This document shows positions 37,959 through 46,366 of a stretch of DNA of 64,000 nucleotides, piece after piece. The stretch is taken from positions 481,525-545,524 of the forward strand of contig NZ_JBLZMW010000001.1 in NCBI RefSeq assembly GCF_048553275.1. The letters are read 5' to 3'. Position 1 is the stretch's first letter. Every line of letters begins with the position of its first letter. Made by a program: the position numbers and the translations under genes. The notes under the pieces are model-generated. The model saw only the letters and a list, made by a program, of their open reading frames with translations. It made no database searches and was not told the DNA's origin. The DNA is from Pacificoceanicola sp048553275. GTDB lineage: Bacteria; Pseudomonadota; Alphaproteobacteria; Rhodobacterales; Rhodobacteraceae.

Positions 37959-39851
37959 TCAGTCCTTGGCGTAGCCGAGGCCCTGCAAGGCCACCTTGAT
38001 CTCGTCGAGGATCGCCGGATCGTCGATGGTGGCGGGGAGTTTGAAGGGTTCCCCGTCTGCGATCTTGACCATGGTGGCGCGCAGGATCTTGCCCGAGCGG
38101 GTCTTGGGCAGGCGGTCCACCACGCAGGCGAGCTTGAAGGCGGCAACCGGGCCGATCTTTTCGCGCACCAGCCCGACGCATTCCTTCACGATCTCCTCAT
38201 GCGGGCGGTTCACGCCGGACGACAGGCACAGAAAGCCCAGCGGCAGCTGGCCCTTGAGCGCATCGGTCACACCGATCACCGCGCATTCGGCCACATCGGG
38301 ATGCGAGGCCAGCACCTCCTCCATGCCGCCGGTGGAGAGGCGGTGGCCCGCGACGTTGATGACATCATCGGTGCGTGCCATGATCGAGACATAGCCATCC
38401 GCGTCGATCATGCCCGCGTCGCCGGTCTCATAATAGCCGGGGAAATGCTCAAGATAGGATTTGCGAAAGCGCGCCTCCGCATTCCAAAGGCCGGGCAGGG
38501 TGCCGGGCGGCAGGGGCAGTTTGGCAACGATGGCGCCAAGCTCGCCCGGGGGCAGCTCGTTGCCGCCTTCGTCCAGCACCTTCATGTCATAGCCGGGCAT
38601 TGGCACGGTCGGGCTGCCGAGCTTGATCGGCAAGAGTTCGATCCCGACCGGGTTGCAGATCGCCGGATAGCCAAGCTCGGTCTGCCACCAATGGTCGATG
38701 ATCGGGACCTGAAGCTGGTCCTGTGCCCATACGATGGTGTCGGGATCGGCGCGCTCGCCGGCGAGGAAGACCTGATCAAGCTTGGACAGGTCGTATTTCT
38801 TGACGAAATCGCCTTTCGGGTCTTCGCGTTTCACCGCGCGGAAGGCGGTGGGGGCGGTGAAGAAGGTCTTGACCTTGTGTTCGGAAATAACCCGCCAGAA
38901 GGTGCCCGCGTCCGGTGTGCCCACCGGCTTGCCCTCGAAGACGATGGTGGTGTTGCCATGGATCAGCGGCGCATAGCAGATATAGCTGTGGCCCACGACC
39001 CAACCAACGTCCGACGCGGCCCAGAAGACGTCACCGGGATCGACGTTGAAGATGTTCTTCATCGTCCAGTTCAGTGCCACGAGATGGCCAGCGGTGTGGC
39101 GGATCACGCCCTTCGGCTGGCCGGTGGTGCCGGAGGTGTAGAGGATGTAGGCCGGGTGATTGCCCTCGACCGGCACACAGTCCGCAGGTTCGGTGCCGTA
39201 CTGGAAGCCATGCCAGTTGACATCGCGGCCCTCGACAAGCTGCGCGACCTCTTGCTCGCGTTGAAAGATCACGCAGAAATCCGGCTTGTGCGTGGCTTGG
39301 TCGATGGCCCCGTCGAGCAGCGGTTTGTAATGCACGACGCGCCCCGGCTCCATGCCGCAGGAGGCGGCGATGATCGCCTTGGGCTTGGCGTCGTCGATGC
39401 GCACGGCCAGCTCGTTGGCTGCAAACCCGCCGAAGACCACGGAGTGCACCGCGCCGAGCCGGGCGCAGGCCAGCATCGCCTCCAGCGCTTCGGGGATCAT
39501 TGGCATGTAGATGATGACGCGGTCGCCCTTTTCCACGCCCTTGGCGCGCAGGGCTCCGGCGAGATTGGCCACGCGGTTGCGCAGCTCGACATAGGAGATT
39601 TCGCGCTTGGTGTGGGTGATGGGGCTGTCGTAGATGACCGCGGTCTGCTCGCCCCGGCCATTTTCCACATGGCGGTCGACGGCGTTCCAGCAGGTGTTCA
39701 CCTTGGCATCGGCAAACCATTCGTACATGTGTTCGCCACGATCAAAGAGCGCCTGTTGCGGTGCCTCGATCCAGTCAATCGCCTGCGCGGCCTCCATCCA
39801 GAAGCCCTCGGGATCGGCTTTCCAGCTGTCGTAAACCTCTTGATACCCCAT
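37959..39851 (-). CDS. prpE: Propionate--CoA ligase
   Basis: 630 aa, the PrpE length (acetyl-CoA synthetase is usually ~650). MGYQEVYDSWKADPEGFWMEAAQAIDW is the PrpE-type opening. ANL motifs: ILYTSGTTGQPKGVIRHTAGHLV, DHWWQTELGYP, YYETGDAGMIDADGYVSIMARTDDVINVAGHRLSTGGMEE and LPKTRSGKILRATMVKI with the acetylatable/catalytic Lys. It activates propionate (and perhaps acetate) to the CoA ester for the methylmalonyl-CoA route. Upstream (39949-40046) is a cluster of TTTGCAAA-type words like the sites of the short-chain acyl-CoA regulator PccR/ScfR of Rhodobacter, which supports the propionate assignment. It has its own terminator. Confidence 0.9.
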   Translation of the reverse strand: MGYQEVYDSWKADPEGFWMEAAQAIDWIEAPQQALFDRGEHMYEWFADAKVNTCWNAVDRHVENGRGEQTAVIYDSPITHTKREISYVELRNRVANLAGALRAKGVEKGDRVIIYMPMIPEALEAMLACARLGAVHSVVFGGFAANELAVRIDDAKPKAIIAASCGMEPGRVVHYKPLLDGAIDQATHKPDFCVIFQREQEVAQLVEGRDVNWHGFQYGTEPADCVPVEGNHPAYILYTSGTTGQPKGVIRHTAGHLVALNWTMKNIFNVDPGDVFWAASDVGWVVGHSYICYAPLIHGNTTIVFEGKPVGTPDAGTFWRVISEHKVKTFFTAPTAFRAVKREDPKGDFVKKYDLSKLDQVFLAGERADPDTIVWAQDQLQVPIIDHWWQTELGYPAICNPVGIELLPIKLGSPTVPMPGYDMKVLDEGGNELPPGELGAIVAKLPLPPGTLPGLWNAEARFRKSYLEHFPGYYETGDAGMIDADGYVSIMARTDDVINVAGHRLSTGGMEEVLASHPDVAECAVIGVTDALKGQLPLGFLCLSSGVNRPHEEIVKECVGLVREKIGPVAAFKLACVVDRLPKTRSGKILRATMVKIADGEPFKLPATIDDPAILDEIKVALQGLGYAKD

Positions 39852-40207
39852 GGTGGTCCTCCTCTAAACCCTTACGAAATGGCTTAGGGGGTCAGGCGGG
39901 ACGCGGGCAAGCCTGTTGGCGTATGACAGGACAGATTACCGCAGGAAATTTGCGAAACAGGGCGTGAGAAGCCTGCGAAATTTTGCAAACCCCACTGATA
40001 TTTGCTGAAAACTGGGGGCTGGAGTGTGATTTTGCAAAGTTGCAAAGTCTCGGGCTGCAAATTCAGGCACGACTCGCCGAGTCGTCACGGGCGAACTGGG
40101 CGCTTCGCTGAGGAAGGTGCGCACACAGGCGCAATTTCTGTTTCGGGTTGGCGCGAAGTCGTGACATGATCGTCGGCGGGGTTTATTTGGGTAGGGAGGA
40201 ACATGCC
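39852..40207. other. Divergent promoter region of prpE and VPLPA gene
   Basis: 356 bases without a supported coding frame, AT-richer than its surroundings (especially 39950-40060). It contains the TTTGCAAA cluster and the ribosome-binding site AGGGAGGA (40193-40200) of the VPLPA gene. Confidence 0.4.
39947..40063. promoter_or_regulatory. TTTGCAAA motif cluster upstream of prpE
   Basis: ATTTGCGAAA near 39948-39956, CTGCGAAA near 39973-39980, perfect TTTGCAAA at 39982-39989, perfect TTTGCAAA at 40031-40038 with GTTGCAAA next at 40039-40046, and CTGCAAAT near 40055-40062. TTTGCAAA repeats are the known recognition words of PccR (ScfR family) in Rhodobacter sphaeroides, which controls propionyl-CoA assimilation. 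The regulator gene itself is not in this window. Confidence 0.6.
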
Positions 40208-40888
40208 ATGATCCTGAAGACGGGGTTCCAGGCGGGCGCTCTGCTGCTGGCGTTGGCCGGTCCGGCGTCGGCGGCGACGCTGCTGAGCGAAAACTTTGAC
40301 GGTGCCGTGTCGGGCGCCATAGGCGGCTCCGGGGGCGTGACCGCGGTGCAGGGCTACGCCGGGCAGACCGGCATGAGCGGTTCGTTCTGGCAGAACACCA
40401 CCGGTGGAAACCCGGCGGCGGTCACCACCGTCAACCTCGGCGGGCTGGCAAGCCATGGCAGCATCACGCTGAGCTTCTCGTTGGCGCTGATCGACAGCTG
40501 GGATTCGGTGACGACCCCGACCTTTGGCCCGGACTACTTTTCGGTGGAGGCGGACGGCGTCGACGTGCTGACGCTGTCCTGGGACGAGGTGACCGGCTTT
40601 GCACCCGTGCCACCCACGGTGACCGAGAGTTTTGCAACGGCAAACTATGGTTTCGGCGCGCCTGTGGACAACGGCGGCGTGATTTCCGTGACCTTCGGAC
40701 ACGTATCCTCGTCGCTCAGCCTGTCGTTTTATGCCGAAGGGCAGGGCTGGCAGGGCGGCGCTGACGAAAGCTGGGCCATCGACAGCCTGTTGATCACGTC
40801 CAACACCGCCCCGGTGCCACTGCCTGCCGGGGGCATGCTCCTGCTGGCGGCGCTCGGAGGTTTGGGCCTGGCACGCCGCCGCCGGTAG
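40208..40888 (+). CDS. VPLPA-CTERM sorting domain protein
   Basis: 226 aa from the ATG at 40208, which is 7 bases after AGGGAGGA. Signal peptide ILKTGFQAGALLLALAGPASA, then a beta-sandwich-like body: ATLLSENFDGAVSGAIGGSGG...GYAGQTGMSGSFWQNTTGG, ITLSFSLALIDSWDS, FSVEADGVDVLTLSW, SLSLSFYAEGQGWQGGADESWAIDSLLIT. This reads like a carbohydrate-binding or lectin-type jelly roll, common in PEP-CTERM proteins. The tail is TAPVPLPAGGMLLLAALGGLGLARRRR. It faces a second VPLPA gene (40949-41569) tail to tail. Confidence 0.85.
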   Translation: MILKTGFQAGALLLALAGPASAATLLSENFDGAVSGAIGGSGGVTAVQGYAGQTGMSGSFWQNTTGGNPAAVTTVNLGGLASHGSITLSFSLALIDSWDSVTTPTFGPDYFSVEADGVDVLTLSWDEVTGFAPVPPTVTESFATANYGFGAPVDNGGVISVTFGHVSSSLSLSFYAEGQGWQGGADESWAIDSLLITSNTAPVPLPAGGMLLLAALGGLGLARRRR

Positions 40889-40897
40889 GCGCCACAC

Positions 40898-40920
40898 AGT
40901 CCTTGCAAGGACTTTGCAAG
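40898..40920. repeat. Perfect palindrome between convergent VPLPA genes
   Basis: AGTCCTTGCAAGGACT (40898-40913) is a perfect 16-bp palindrome, directly followed by CTTTGCAAG-type sequence. It could be a bidirectional stop or a TTTGCAAA-type protein site. Confidence 0.4.
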
Positions 40921-40948
40921 AGTCTTTGACGACTTTTGACCGCCCGGG

Positions 40949-41569
40949 TCAGGCCGCTGCGCGCCGTTTCCGGGTCAGCGCCACGGCCCCGCCCAGGGCA
41001 GCGATCAACAGCGGCAGTCCCGCAGGCAGCGGCACCGGCGCGGCGTCTGTTACGCTGGCCGAGTAGAAATACGGCTCCGACATGTTGCCGGCCGTCGGGG
41101 TCAGATCAATGGTCAGGCTGCTGGTCAGGCCGCCGGAAAAGTACACGCTGAACGAGCCACCGGGCAGCATGCGGGTCTGATAGTTCTGGATGTTGTTGGC
41201 GTAGTTGCTGTCCACGTCCACGGCATAGGAAAAGCTGCCGCCGGAGGTGAACCCGGTGCTGGTGTAGCTGATGGTGGTGTACCGGCCAGCCGACGTGCTG
41301 CCGCCACTGGTGTTGTAATCGCCGACCGTCAGAGTCGTCGAAACCCCGGCGGAAGCCGCTTCCGAAGAATTCGTGACGCCGTCAAAATTGTAACCGCTGA
41401 CGCCCATGGTCACATCAAAGCCGATGATCTCGCCGAGATCGCCGGTGTTGGTGAGTGTCAGCGTGGGAATGTTGTTGTCGCCCGCAATGCCAAGGGAGAA
41501 ACCAGTGGTCGCCGCAGAGGCGGCGGTGCCGAGCAAAAGGGATGCCAAAAGAGAGAAGACAGTCTTCAA
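40949..41569 (-). CDS. VPLPA-CTERM sorting domain protein
   Basis: 206 aa if started at the TTG at 41569, 8 bases after GGAAAGG. That gives the signal peptide KTVFSLLASLLLGTAASAA. An ATG at 41599 in the same frame gives 10 extra charged residues and is less likely. The mature part is Ser/Thr/Gly/Asn rich and beta-type (FSLGIAGDNNIPTLTLTNTGDLGEIIGFDVTMGVSGYNFDG; FSVYFSGGLTSSLTIDLTPT). The tail is AAPVPLPAGLPLLIAALGGAVALTRKRRAAA. Apart from the sorting tail no family is recognised. It is convergent with the preceding VPLPA gene. Confidence 0.82.
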   Translation of the reverse strand: MKTVFSLLASLLLGTAASAATTGFSLGIAGDNNIPTLTLTNTGDLGEIIGFDVTMGVSGYNFDGVTNSSEAASAGVSTTLTVGDYNTSGGSTSAGRYTTISYTSTGFTSGGSFSYAVDVDSNYANNIQNYQTRMLPGGSFSVYFSGGLTSSLTIDLTPTAGNMSEPYFYSASVTDAAPVPLPAGLPLLIAALGGAVALTRKRRAAA

Positions 41570-41665
41570 CAGTTCGACCTTTCCAAAAATTATTTGCAAA
41601 TCAAGTTGAGTGTCTCATCAAAGCACGGCCCACACGTTCGCGCAAGCCATGCATCGTGTCACCGA

Positions 41666-43945
41666 TCAGCCGTAATGATCCACCGGCGTGCCCGCGATGG
41701 CCGCCATATTGAGCAGGCCGCGCGGGGTGATACCGGGGGTGACCACATGGGCGCGGTTGCCCATGCCCATGAGGATCGGACCGACTTCCAGACCGCCTGC
41801 CTTCATCTTGAGGATGTTGCGCGTGGCGCTGGCCGCGTCCGCGTGGCCGAAGATCAGCACGTTCGCCGCCCCGTCGAGCCGCCCGCCGGGCAGGTGCCGC
41901 TCGCGCAGCTCCGGATCGAGCGCGGCGTCGACGTTCATCTCGCCTTCATACTGGAAATCCGTGCGCAGCGCGTCGAGCAGGGCGATGGCCTCGCGCATCC
42001 GTTTGCCGGAGCCTTCGGCCTGATTGCCGAACTGCGATTGCGAGCAGAAGGCGATGCGCGGCTCGACCCCGAAGCGGCGGCAATGGCGGGCGGCGCCGAT
42101 GGCGGTCTCGGCCAGTTGCTCGGGCGTGGGCAGGGCCCAGACGTGGGTGTCGGCCAGGAACAGCGGCCCGTCTTCGAGGATCATCATCGACAGCGCGCCA
42201 TTCGGGCGGTGCCGCTCCGAGCCCAGCACCTGCGTGACGTAGTTCAGGTGCCAGCGGAATTCACCGAAGGTGCCGCAGATCAGGCTGTCGGCCTCGCCTC
42301 TGTGCACCATGACCGCGCCGATGGCGGTGGTGTTGGTGCGCATGATCGCGCGGGCCAGATCGGGCGTGACGCCGCGCCGGGCCATCAGCTCGTGATAGGT
42401 GCCCCAGTAATCGCGATAGCGCGGGTCGTTCTCGGGGTTGACGATCTCCAGCCCCTTGTCCGGGCCGATGTTCAACCCCATGCGCTCGCAGCGCTGGCCG
42501 ATGACCTCGGGGCGGCCGATGAGGATCGGCTGTTCGGTGGTCTCTTCGAGGATCGCCTGCGCGGCGCGCAGCACACGTTCGTCCTCGCCCTCGGCAAAGA
42601 CGATCTTGCGCGAGGCCGTCCGCGCGGCCTGAAAGACCGGGCGCATCAACAGGGCGGATTTGTACACGCTCGCGTCGAGCTTTTGCTTGTAGGCGTTGAG
42701 GTCGGCCAGAGGGCGCTTGGCCACGCCGGTCTGCATCGCTGCCTGCGCCACGGCGGTGGAGACGACACCGGACAGACGCGGATCGAAGGGTTTGGGGATC
42801 AGGTAATCGGCGCCGAAGGTGAGCTGCTCGCCGCTGTAGGCGGCGGCGGCTTCGGCGGAGGTGGTGGCGCGGGCGAGCGCGGCGATGCCTTCGACACAGG
42901 CGACTTCCATCGAGTCATTGATCTCTGTCGCGCCAACGTCGAGCGCGCCGCGGAAGATGAAGGGGAAGCACAGGACGTTGTTGACCTGATTGGGAAAATC
43001 GCTGCGGCCCGTGGCGATGATCGCATCGGGCGCGACCGCGCGGGCGAGATCCGGCATGATTTCCGGCGTCGGGTTGGCAAGGGAAAAAACGACGGGGCGT
43101 TTGGCCATCTTTGCCACATGTTCGGGCTTGAGCACACCGGGGCCGGAGAGGCCGAGGAAGAGGTCGGCGCCGTCGATCACCTCGTCCAGCGTGCGCAGAT
43201 CGGAGGCCTGAGCAAAGGCGGCTTTCTGCGGGTTCATGTCCTCCGTGCGGCCCTCGTAGACCAGCCCGTGAATATCGCAAAGCCAGATGTTCTCGCGCTT
43301 GACGCCGAGTTTGACCAGCATGTTGAGGCAGGCAATGCCCGCCGCGCCGCCGCCGGTCGAGACCACCTTGATATCGCCCCAGGCTTTCTTGGCGACGTGC
43401 AGCGCATTGGTGGCCGCCGCGCCGACGACGATGGCGGTGCCGTGCTGATCATCGTGAAAGACCGGGATGTTCATCCGCTCGCGGCAGATCTGCTCGACGA
43501 TGAAACAATCCGGTGCCTTGATGTCTTCGAGATTGATCGCGCCGAAGGTCGGTTCCAGCGCGCAGACGATATCGGCCAGCTTTTCGGGGTCGGATTCGTT
43601 CACTTCGATGTCGAAACAGTCGATGTTGGCGAACTTCTTGAACAGGACGGCCTTGCCCTCCATCACCGGCTTGGACGCCAACGCGCCGATATTGCCAAGC
43701 CCAAGCACCGCCGTGCCGTTGGAGACCACAGCGACGAGGTTGCCCTTGGCGGTGTAGCGCGCCGCGTCTTCGGGGTTGGCCTTGATCTCAAGGCAGGCTT
43801 CGGCGACGCCGGGCGAGTAGGCGCGGGAGAGGTCGCGGCCATTGGCGAGAGGCTTGGTCGCCCGGATCTCAAGCTTACCCGGCTTGGGGTGCTCGTGATA
43901 GAACAGGGCTGCCTGACGCAGGGTTTCCTTGGCCGTTTCGTCCAT
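41666..43945 (-). CDS. maeB: NADP-dependent malic enzyme with phosphotransacetylase-like domain
   Basis: 759 aa from the ATG at 43945 (MDETAKETLRQAALFYHEHP). N-terminal malic domain: RDLSRAYSPGVAEAC, VSNGTAVLGLGNIGALASKPVMEGKAVLFK, NLEDIKAPDCF and NIPVFHDDQHGTA. NAD(P)-binding: VVSTGGGAAGIACL. The C-terminal PTA-like domain, from about 430, includes MRPVFQAARTASRKIVFAEGEDERVLRAAQ and PNGALSMMILEDGPLFLADT; it is usually regulatory, not catalytic. It decarboxylates malate to pyruvate with NADPH, a natural partner for C3/C4 carbon entering through prpE. The frame upstream of 43945 has no homology. Confidence 0.96.
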   Translation of the reverse strand: MDETAKETLRQAALFYHEHPKPGKLEIRATKPLANGRDLSRAYSPGVAEACLEIKANPEDAARYTAKGNLVAVVSNGTAVLGLGNIGALASKPVMEGKAVLFKKFANIDCFDIEVNESDPEKLADIVCALEPTFGAINLEDIKAPDCFIVEQICRERMNIPVFHDDQHGTAIVVGAAATNALHVAKKAWGDIKVVSTGGGAAGIACLNMLVKLGVKRENIWLCDIHGLVYEGRTEDMNPQKAAFAQASDLRTLDEVIDGADLFLGLSGPGVLKPEHVAKMAKRPVVFSLANPTPEIMPDLARAVAPDAIIATGRSDFPNQVNNVLCFPFIFRGALDVGATEINDSMEVACVEGIAALARATTSAEAAAAYSGEQLTFGADYLIPKPFDPRLSGVVSTAVAQAAMQTGVAKRPLADLNAYKQKLDASVYKSALLMRPVFQAARTASRKIVFAEGEDERVLRAAQAILEETTEQPILIGRPEVIGQRCERMGLNIGPDKGLEIVNPENDPRYRDYWGTYHELMARRGVTPDLARAIMRTNTTAIGAVMVHRGEADSLICGTFGEFRWHLNYVTQVLGSERHRPNGALSMMILEDGPLFLADTHVWALPTPEQLAETAIGAARHCRRFGVEPRIAFCSQSQFGNQAEGSGKRMREAIALLDALRTDFQYEGEMNVDAALDPELRERHLPGGRLDGAANVLIFGHADAASATRNILKMKAGGLEVGPILMGMGNRAHVVTPGITPRGLLNMAAIAGTPVDHYG

Positions 43946-44093
43946 GTCGTTCTCCCGAATTGCACTTTGTTTAGTGCTAAACCATTTTGCGGCGTCCACG
44001 ACCAGCCGCCTTTGGCGCATAGCAGCTTCAGGACTGCTTTGAAAATGCTATAGCACAGAATTTCGCTCGGGGGACGCGGAACGGCATCCGGCT

Positions 44094-44129
44094 GGCCCGG
44101 ACACTTTCAAAGAGTCCGGGCCATTTTTT
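44094..44129 (+). terminator. Strong terminator hairpin on plus strand
   Basis: Perfect 9-bp stem GGCCCGGAC (44094-44102) / GTCCGGGCC (44114-44122), 11-base loop, then A and six Ts. No plus-strand protein gene ends here (both flanking genes are on minus), so it may end a small RNA. The rest of 43946-44167 has no coding frame. Confidence 0.75.
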
Positions 44130-44167
44130 AAACAACGGTTGCAACACGGCGCGGCAGTCAGCGGCAA

Positions 44168-45307
44168 TCAGACCAGCGGCGTCCAGACCCCGTTCGCCGC
44201 CGAGGACGCGAGGCTGGCGGAGATGAAGCGCATCCCGTCCAGACCGTCCTCGATGTCCGGCACATGCAGGCCCTCGGGCAGGGGCGTGCCGTCGCGGGCA
44301 TGGCGCACAAGGGCCGCCGCCTCGTTGTAGATCGTGGCAAACCCTTCGAGATAGCCCTCCGGATGGCCCCCCGGCGTGCGGCTGACGCGGTTGGCCGCGC
44401 CGGAGGCTCCGGCCCCCGCGCGCGTCAGGATTTGTTTCGGCTCTCCGAGCCGGCTGAAGGTCATGACGTTGGGGTTTTCCTGCGCCCATTCGAGGCCGCC
44501 TTTTGTGCCGTGCACCCGCAGCGTCAGGGCATTTTCATTGCCCACGGCGACCTGCGACGCCCAGAGCATCCCCTTGGCCCCACCGGCAAAGCGCAGCATG
44601 ACATGCACGTTGTCGTCCACCTGCCGTCCCGGCACGAAGGCGTCGAGATCGGCAGCCACGCCTTCGGTCTTGAGGCCGGTGACGAAGGAGGCGAGGTTGA
44701 AGGCATGGGTGCCGATATCCCCGATGCAGCCGCCCGCGCCGGAGCGCGCCGGATCGGTGCGCCAGTCCGCCTGTTTGTTGTCCGGGTCCGGCACCTCGGC
44801 CAGCCAGTCCTGCACATAGTTCACATGCACCACGCGAATGTCGCCCAGATCGCCGTTCGCGACCATCTCCCGCGCCTGCCGGATCAGCGGGTAGCCGGTG
44901 TAATTGTGCGTCAGGATGAACAGCTTGCCGCTCTCGCGCTGGGCTGCCGCGATCGCATCGGCCTGTTCACGGGTGGCGGCGAGGGGCTTGTCGCAGATGA
45001 CGTGAATGCCCGCCTTGAGGAAGGCCAGGGCGGGGGCGGCGTGCATGTGGTTGGGGGTGACGATGGCGACGGCGTCGATGCCGTCTTCGCGCGCCGCCTC
45101 GGCCTCTGCCATCGCTTCGAAGGAGGTGTAGGCGCGGTCCGGGGCGATGTTCAGCTCTGCCGCCGACGCCCGCGCCCGCTCCGCATCGGAGGACAGCGCC
45201 CCCGCGACCAGCTCCCACTGACCGTCGATACGCGCGGCGATGCGGTGCACCCCGCCGATAAACGCGCCCTGACCGCCGCCGACCATGCCAAGTTTCAAGG
45301 GTTTCAT
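44168..45307 (-). CDS. Gfo/Idh/MocA family oxidoreductase (distal)
   Basis: 379 aa, the last gene of the sugar operon. Rossmann fold KLGMVGGGQGAFIGGVHRIAA; HVICDKPLAATREQADAI holds the conserved catalytic Lys (DKP). The C-terminal domain contains GGCIGDIGTHAFNLASFVTG with the active-site Asp/His pair (D.GTHA). RTPGGHPEGYLEGFATIYNEAA is typical of members acting on sugars or their 3-keto derivatives. NAD(P)-dependent oxidation or reduction of a carbohydrate hydroxyl is expected. ATGA overlap with the upstream TIM-barrel gene. No terminator with T tract is seen on its strand. Confidence 0.9.
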   Translation of the reverse strand: MKPLKLGMVGGGQGAFIGGVHRIAARIDGQWELVAGALSSDAERARASAAELNIAPDRAYTSFEAMAEAEAAREDGIDAVAIVTPNHMHAAPALAFLKAGIHVICDKPLAATREQADAIAAAQRESGKLFILTHNYTGYPLIRQAREMVANGDLGDIRVVHVNYVQDWLAEVPDPDNKQADWRTDPARSGAGGCIGDIGTHAFNLASFVTGLKTEGVAADLDAFVPGRQVDDNVHVMLRFAGGAKGMLWASQVAVGNENALTLRVHGTKGGLEWAQENPNVMTFSRLGEPKQILTRAGAGASGAANRVSRTPGGHPEGYLEGFATIYNEAAALVRHARDGTPLPEGLHVPDIEDGLDGMRFISASLASSAANGVWTPLV

Positions 45308-46365
45308 GCGTCTGTCCCCAACATGGCCCGGATCGCGTCCATATCGGTCTCGCCGCCGGCAAAATCGTCGAAGGCCTTGTCTGTGACCTCGATGATATGG
45401 GCGTCGATGAAGGGTGCGCCTTCGGCGGCGCCCTGCTGCGGGGATTTCAGGCAGCATTCCCATTCCAGCACGGCCCATGAATCGTAGCCGTATTGCGCCA
45501 GCTTCGAGAAGATGCCGGAAAAATCGACCTGCCCATCCCCGAGGGAGCGGAAGCGTCCGGCGCGGTTGACCCAGGATTGATAGCCCGAATAAACGCCCTG
45601 ACGGCCATCGGGATTGAACTCCGCATCCTTGACGTGAAAGGCACAGATGCGGTCGTGGTAGAGGTCGATGAACTGCAGGTAATCCATCGCCTGAAGCAGG
45701 AAATGCGAAGGGTCATAGTTGATCCGGCAGCGGTTGTGCGCCTCGCAGGCGTCAAGGAACATCTCCCATGTCGCACCGTCAAAGACATCCTCGCCAGGGT
45801 GGATTTCAAAGCCGATGTCGACGCCGTTGTCCTCGTAATGGTCAAAGATCGGCAACCAGCGGCGTGCCAGCTCGGCAAAGGCCTCTTCGATCAGACCATC
45901 GGGGCGCTGCGGCCATGGGTAGAGATAGGGGAACGCGAGCGAGCCGGTAAAGCTCACCGTGGTATCGAGGCCAAGGCGGCGCGAGGCCACGGCGGCCTTC
46001 TTCACCTGATCGACGGCCCATGCCTGACGGGCCTTGGGATTGCCGTGGACATGCGCCGGGGCAAAGGCGTCAAAGGCGCGGTCATAGGCGGGGTTCACCG
46101 CGACAAGCTGCCCCTGAAGGTGGGTCGACAGCTCTGTGATCTGCACACCGGCATCGGCGCAGATGCCCTTGATCTCGTCGCAGTAGGCCTCGCTTGTCGC
46201 GGCCTTTTCGAGATCGAACAGACGGGCGTCGGCTGTCGGGATCTGCACGCCTTTGTAGCCCAACCCGGCGGCCCATTTCGTGATGTTTTCGAGGCTGTTG
46301 AACGGGGCCTCGTCTCCCGCGAACTGCGCGAGGAAAAGCGCCGGTCCCTTGATCAATCCTGGCAT
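45304..46365 (-). CDS. Sugar phosphate isomerase/epimerase-type TIM barrel (353 aa)
   Basis: AP-endonuclease-2/xylose-isomerase-like barrel. Metal-site strands are visible: VDIGFEIHPGEDVFDGATWEMF (Glu and His), RINYDPSHFLLQ (Asp, His), ICAFHVKDAEFNPDGRQG (His, Asp) and SWAVLEWECC (Glu). N terminus GLIKGPALFLAQFAGDEAPFNSLENITKWAAGLGYKGVQIP. Proteins of this type isomerise, epimerise or eliminate sugars and keto-sugars with a divalent metal. The long form (353 aa) with the NRAGRFRSLGDGQVDFSGIF block is typical of operons with Gfo/Idh/MocA enzymes. Start at 46365; its stop overlaps the next oxidoreductase (ATGA). The substrate is unknown. Confidence 0.87.
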   Translation of the reverse strand: MPGLIKGPALFLAQFAGDEAPFNSLENITKWAAGLGYKGVQIPTADARLFDLEKAATSEAYCDEIKGICADAGVQITELSTHLQGQLVAVNPAYDRAFDAFAPAHVHGNPKARQAWAVDQVKKAAVASRRLGLDTTVSFTGSLAFPYLYPWPQRPDGLIEEAFAELARRWLPIFDHYEDNGVDIGFEIHPGEDVFDGATWEMFLDACEAHNRCRINYDPSHFLLQAMDYLQFIDLYHDRICAFHVKDAEFNPDGRQGVYSGYQSWVNRAGRFRSLGDGQVDFSGIFSKLAQYGYDSWAVLEWECCLKSPQQGAAEGAPFIDAHIIEVTDKAFDDFAGGETDMDAIRAMLGTDA

Positions 46366-46366
46366 G

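Noticed and set aside
37959..39851. Acetyl-CoA synthetase (acs) as the name for this gene
   Set aside because: Length 630 aa, the MGYQEVYDSWKADPEGFW opening and TTTGCAAA sites upstream fit propionate--CoA ligase better. Acetate may still be a side substrate.
41666..43945. Separate phosphotransacetylase gene at the maeB C terminus
   Set aside because: The frame is continuous, and the malic enzyme plus PTA-like fusion of about 760 aa is a standard MaeB form.
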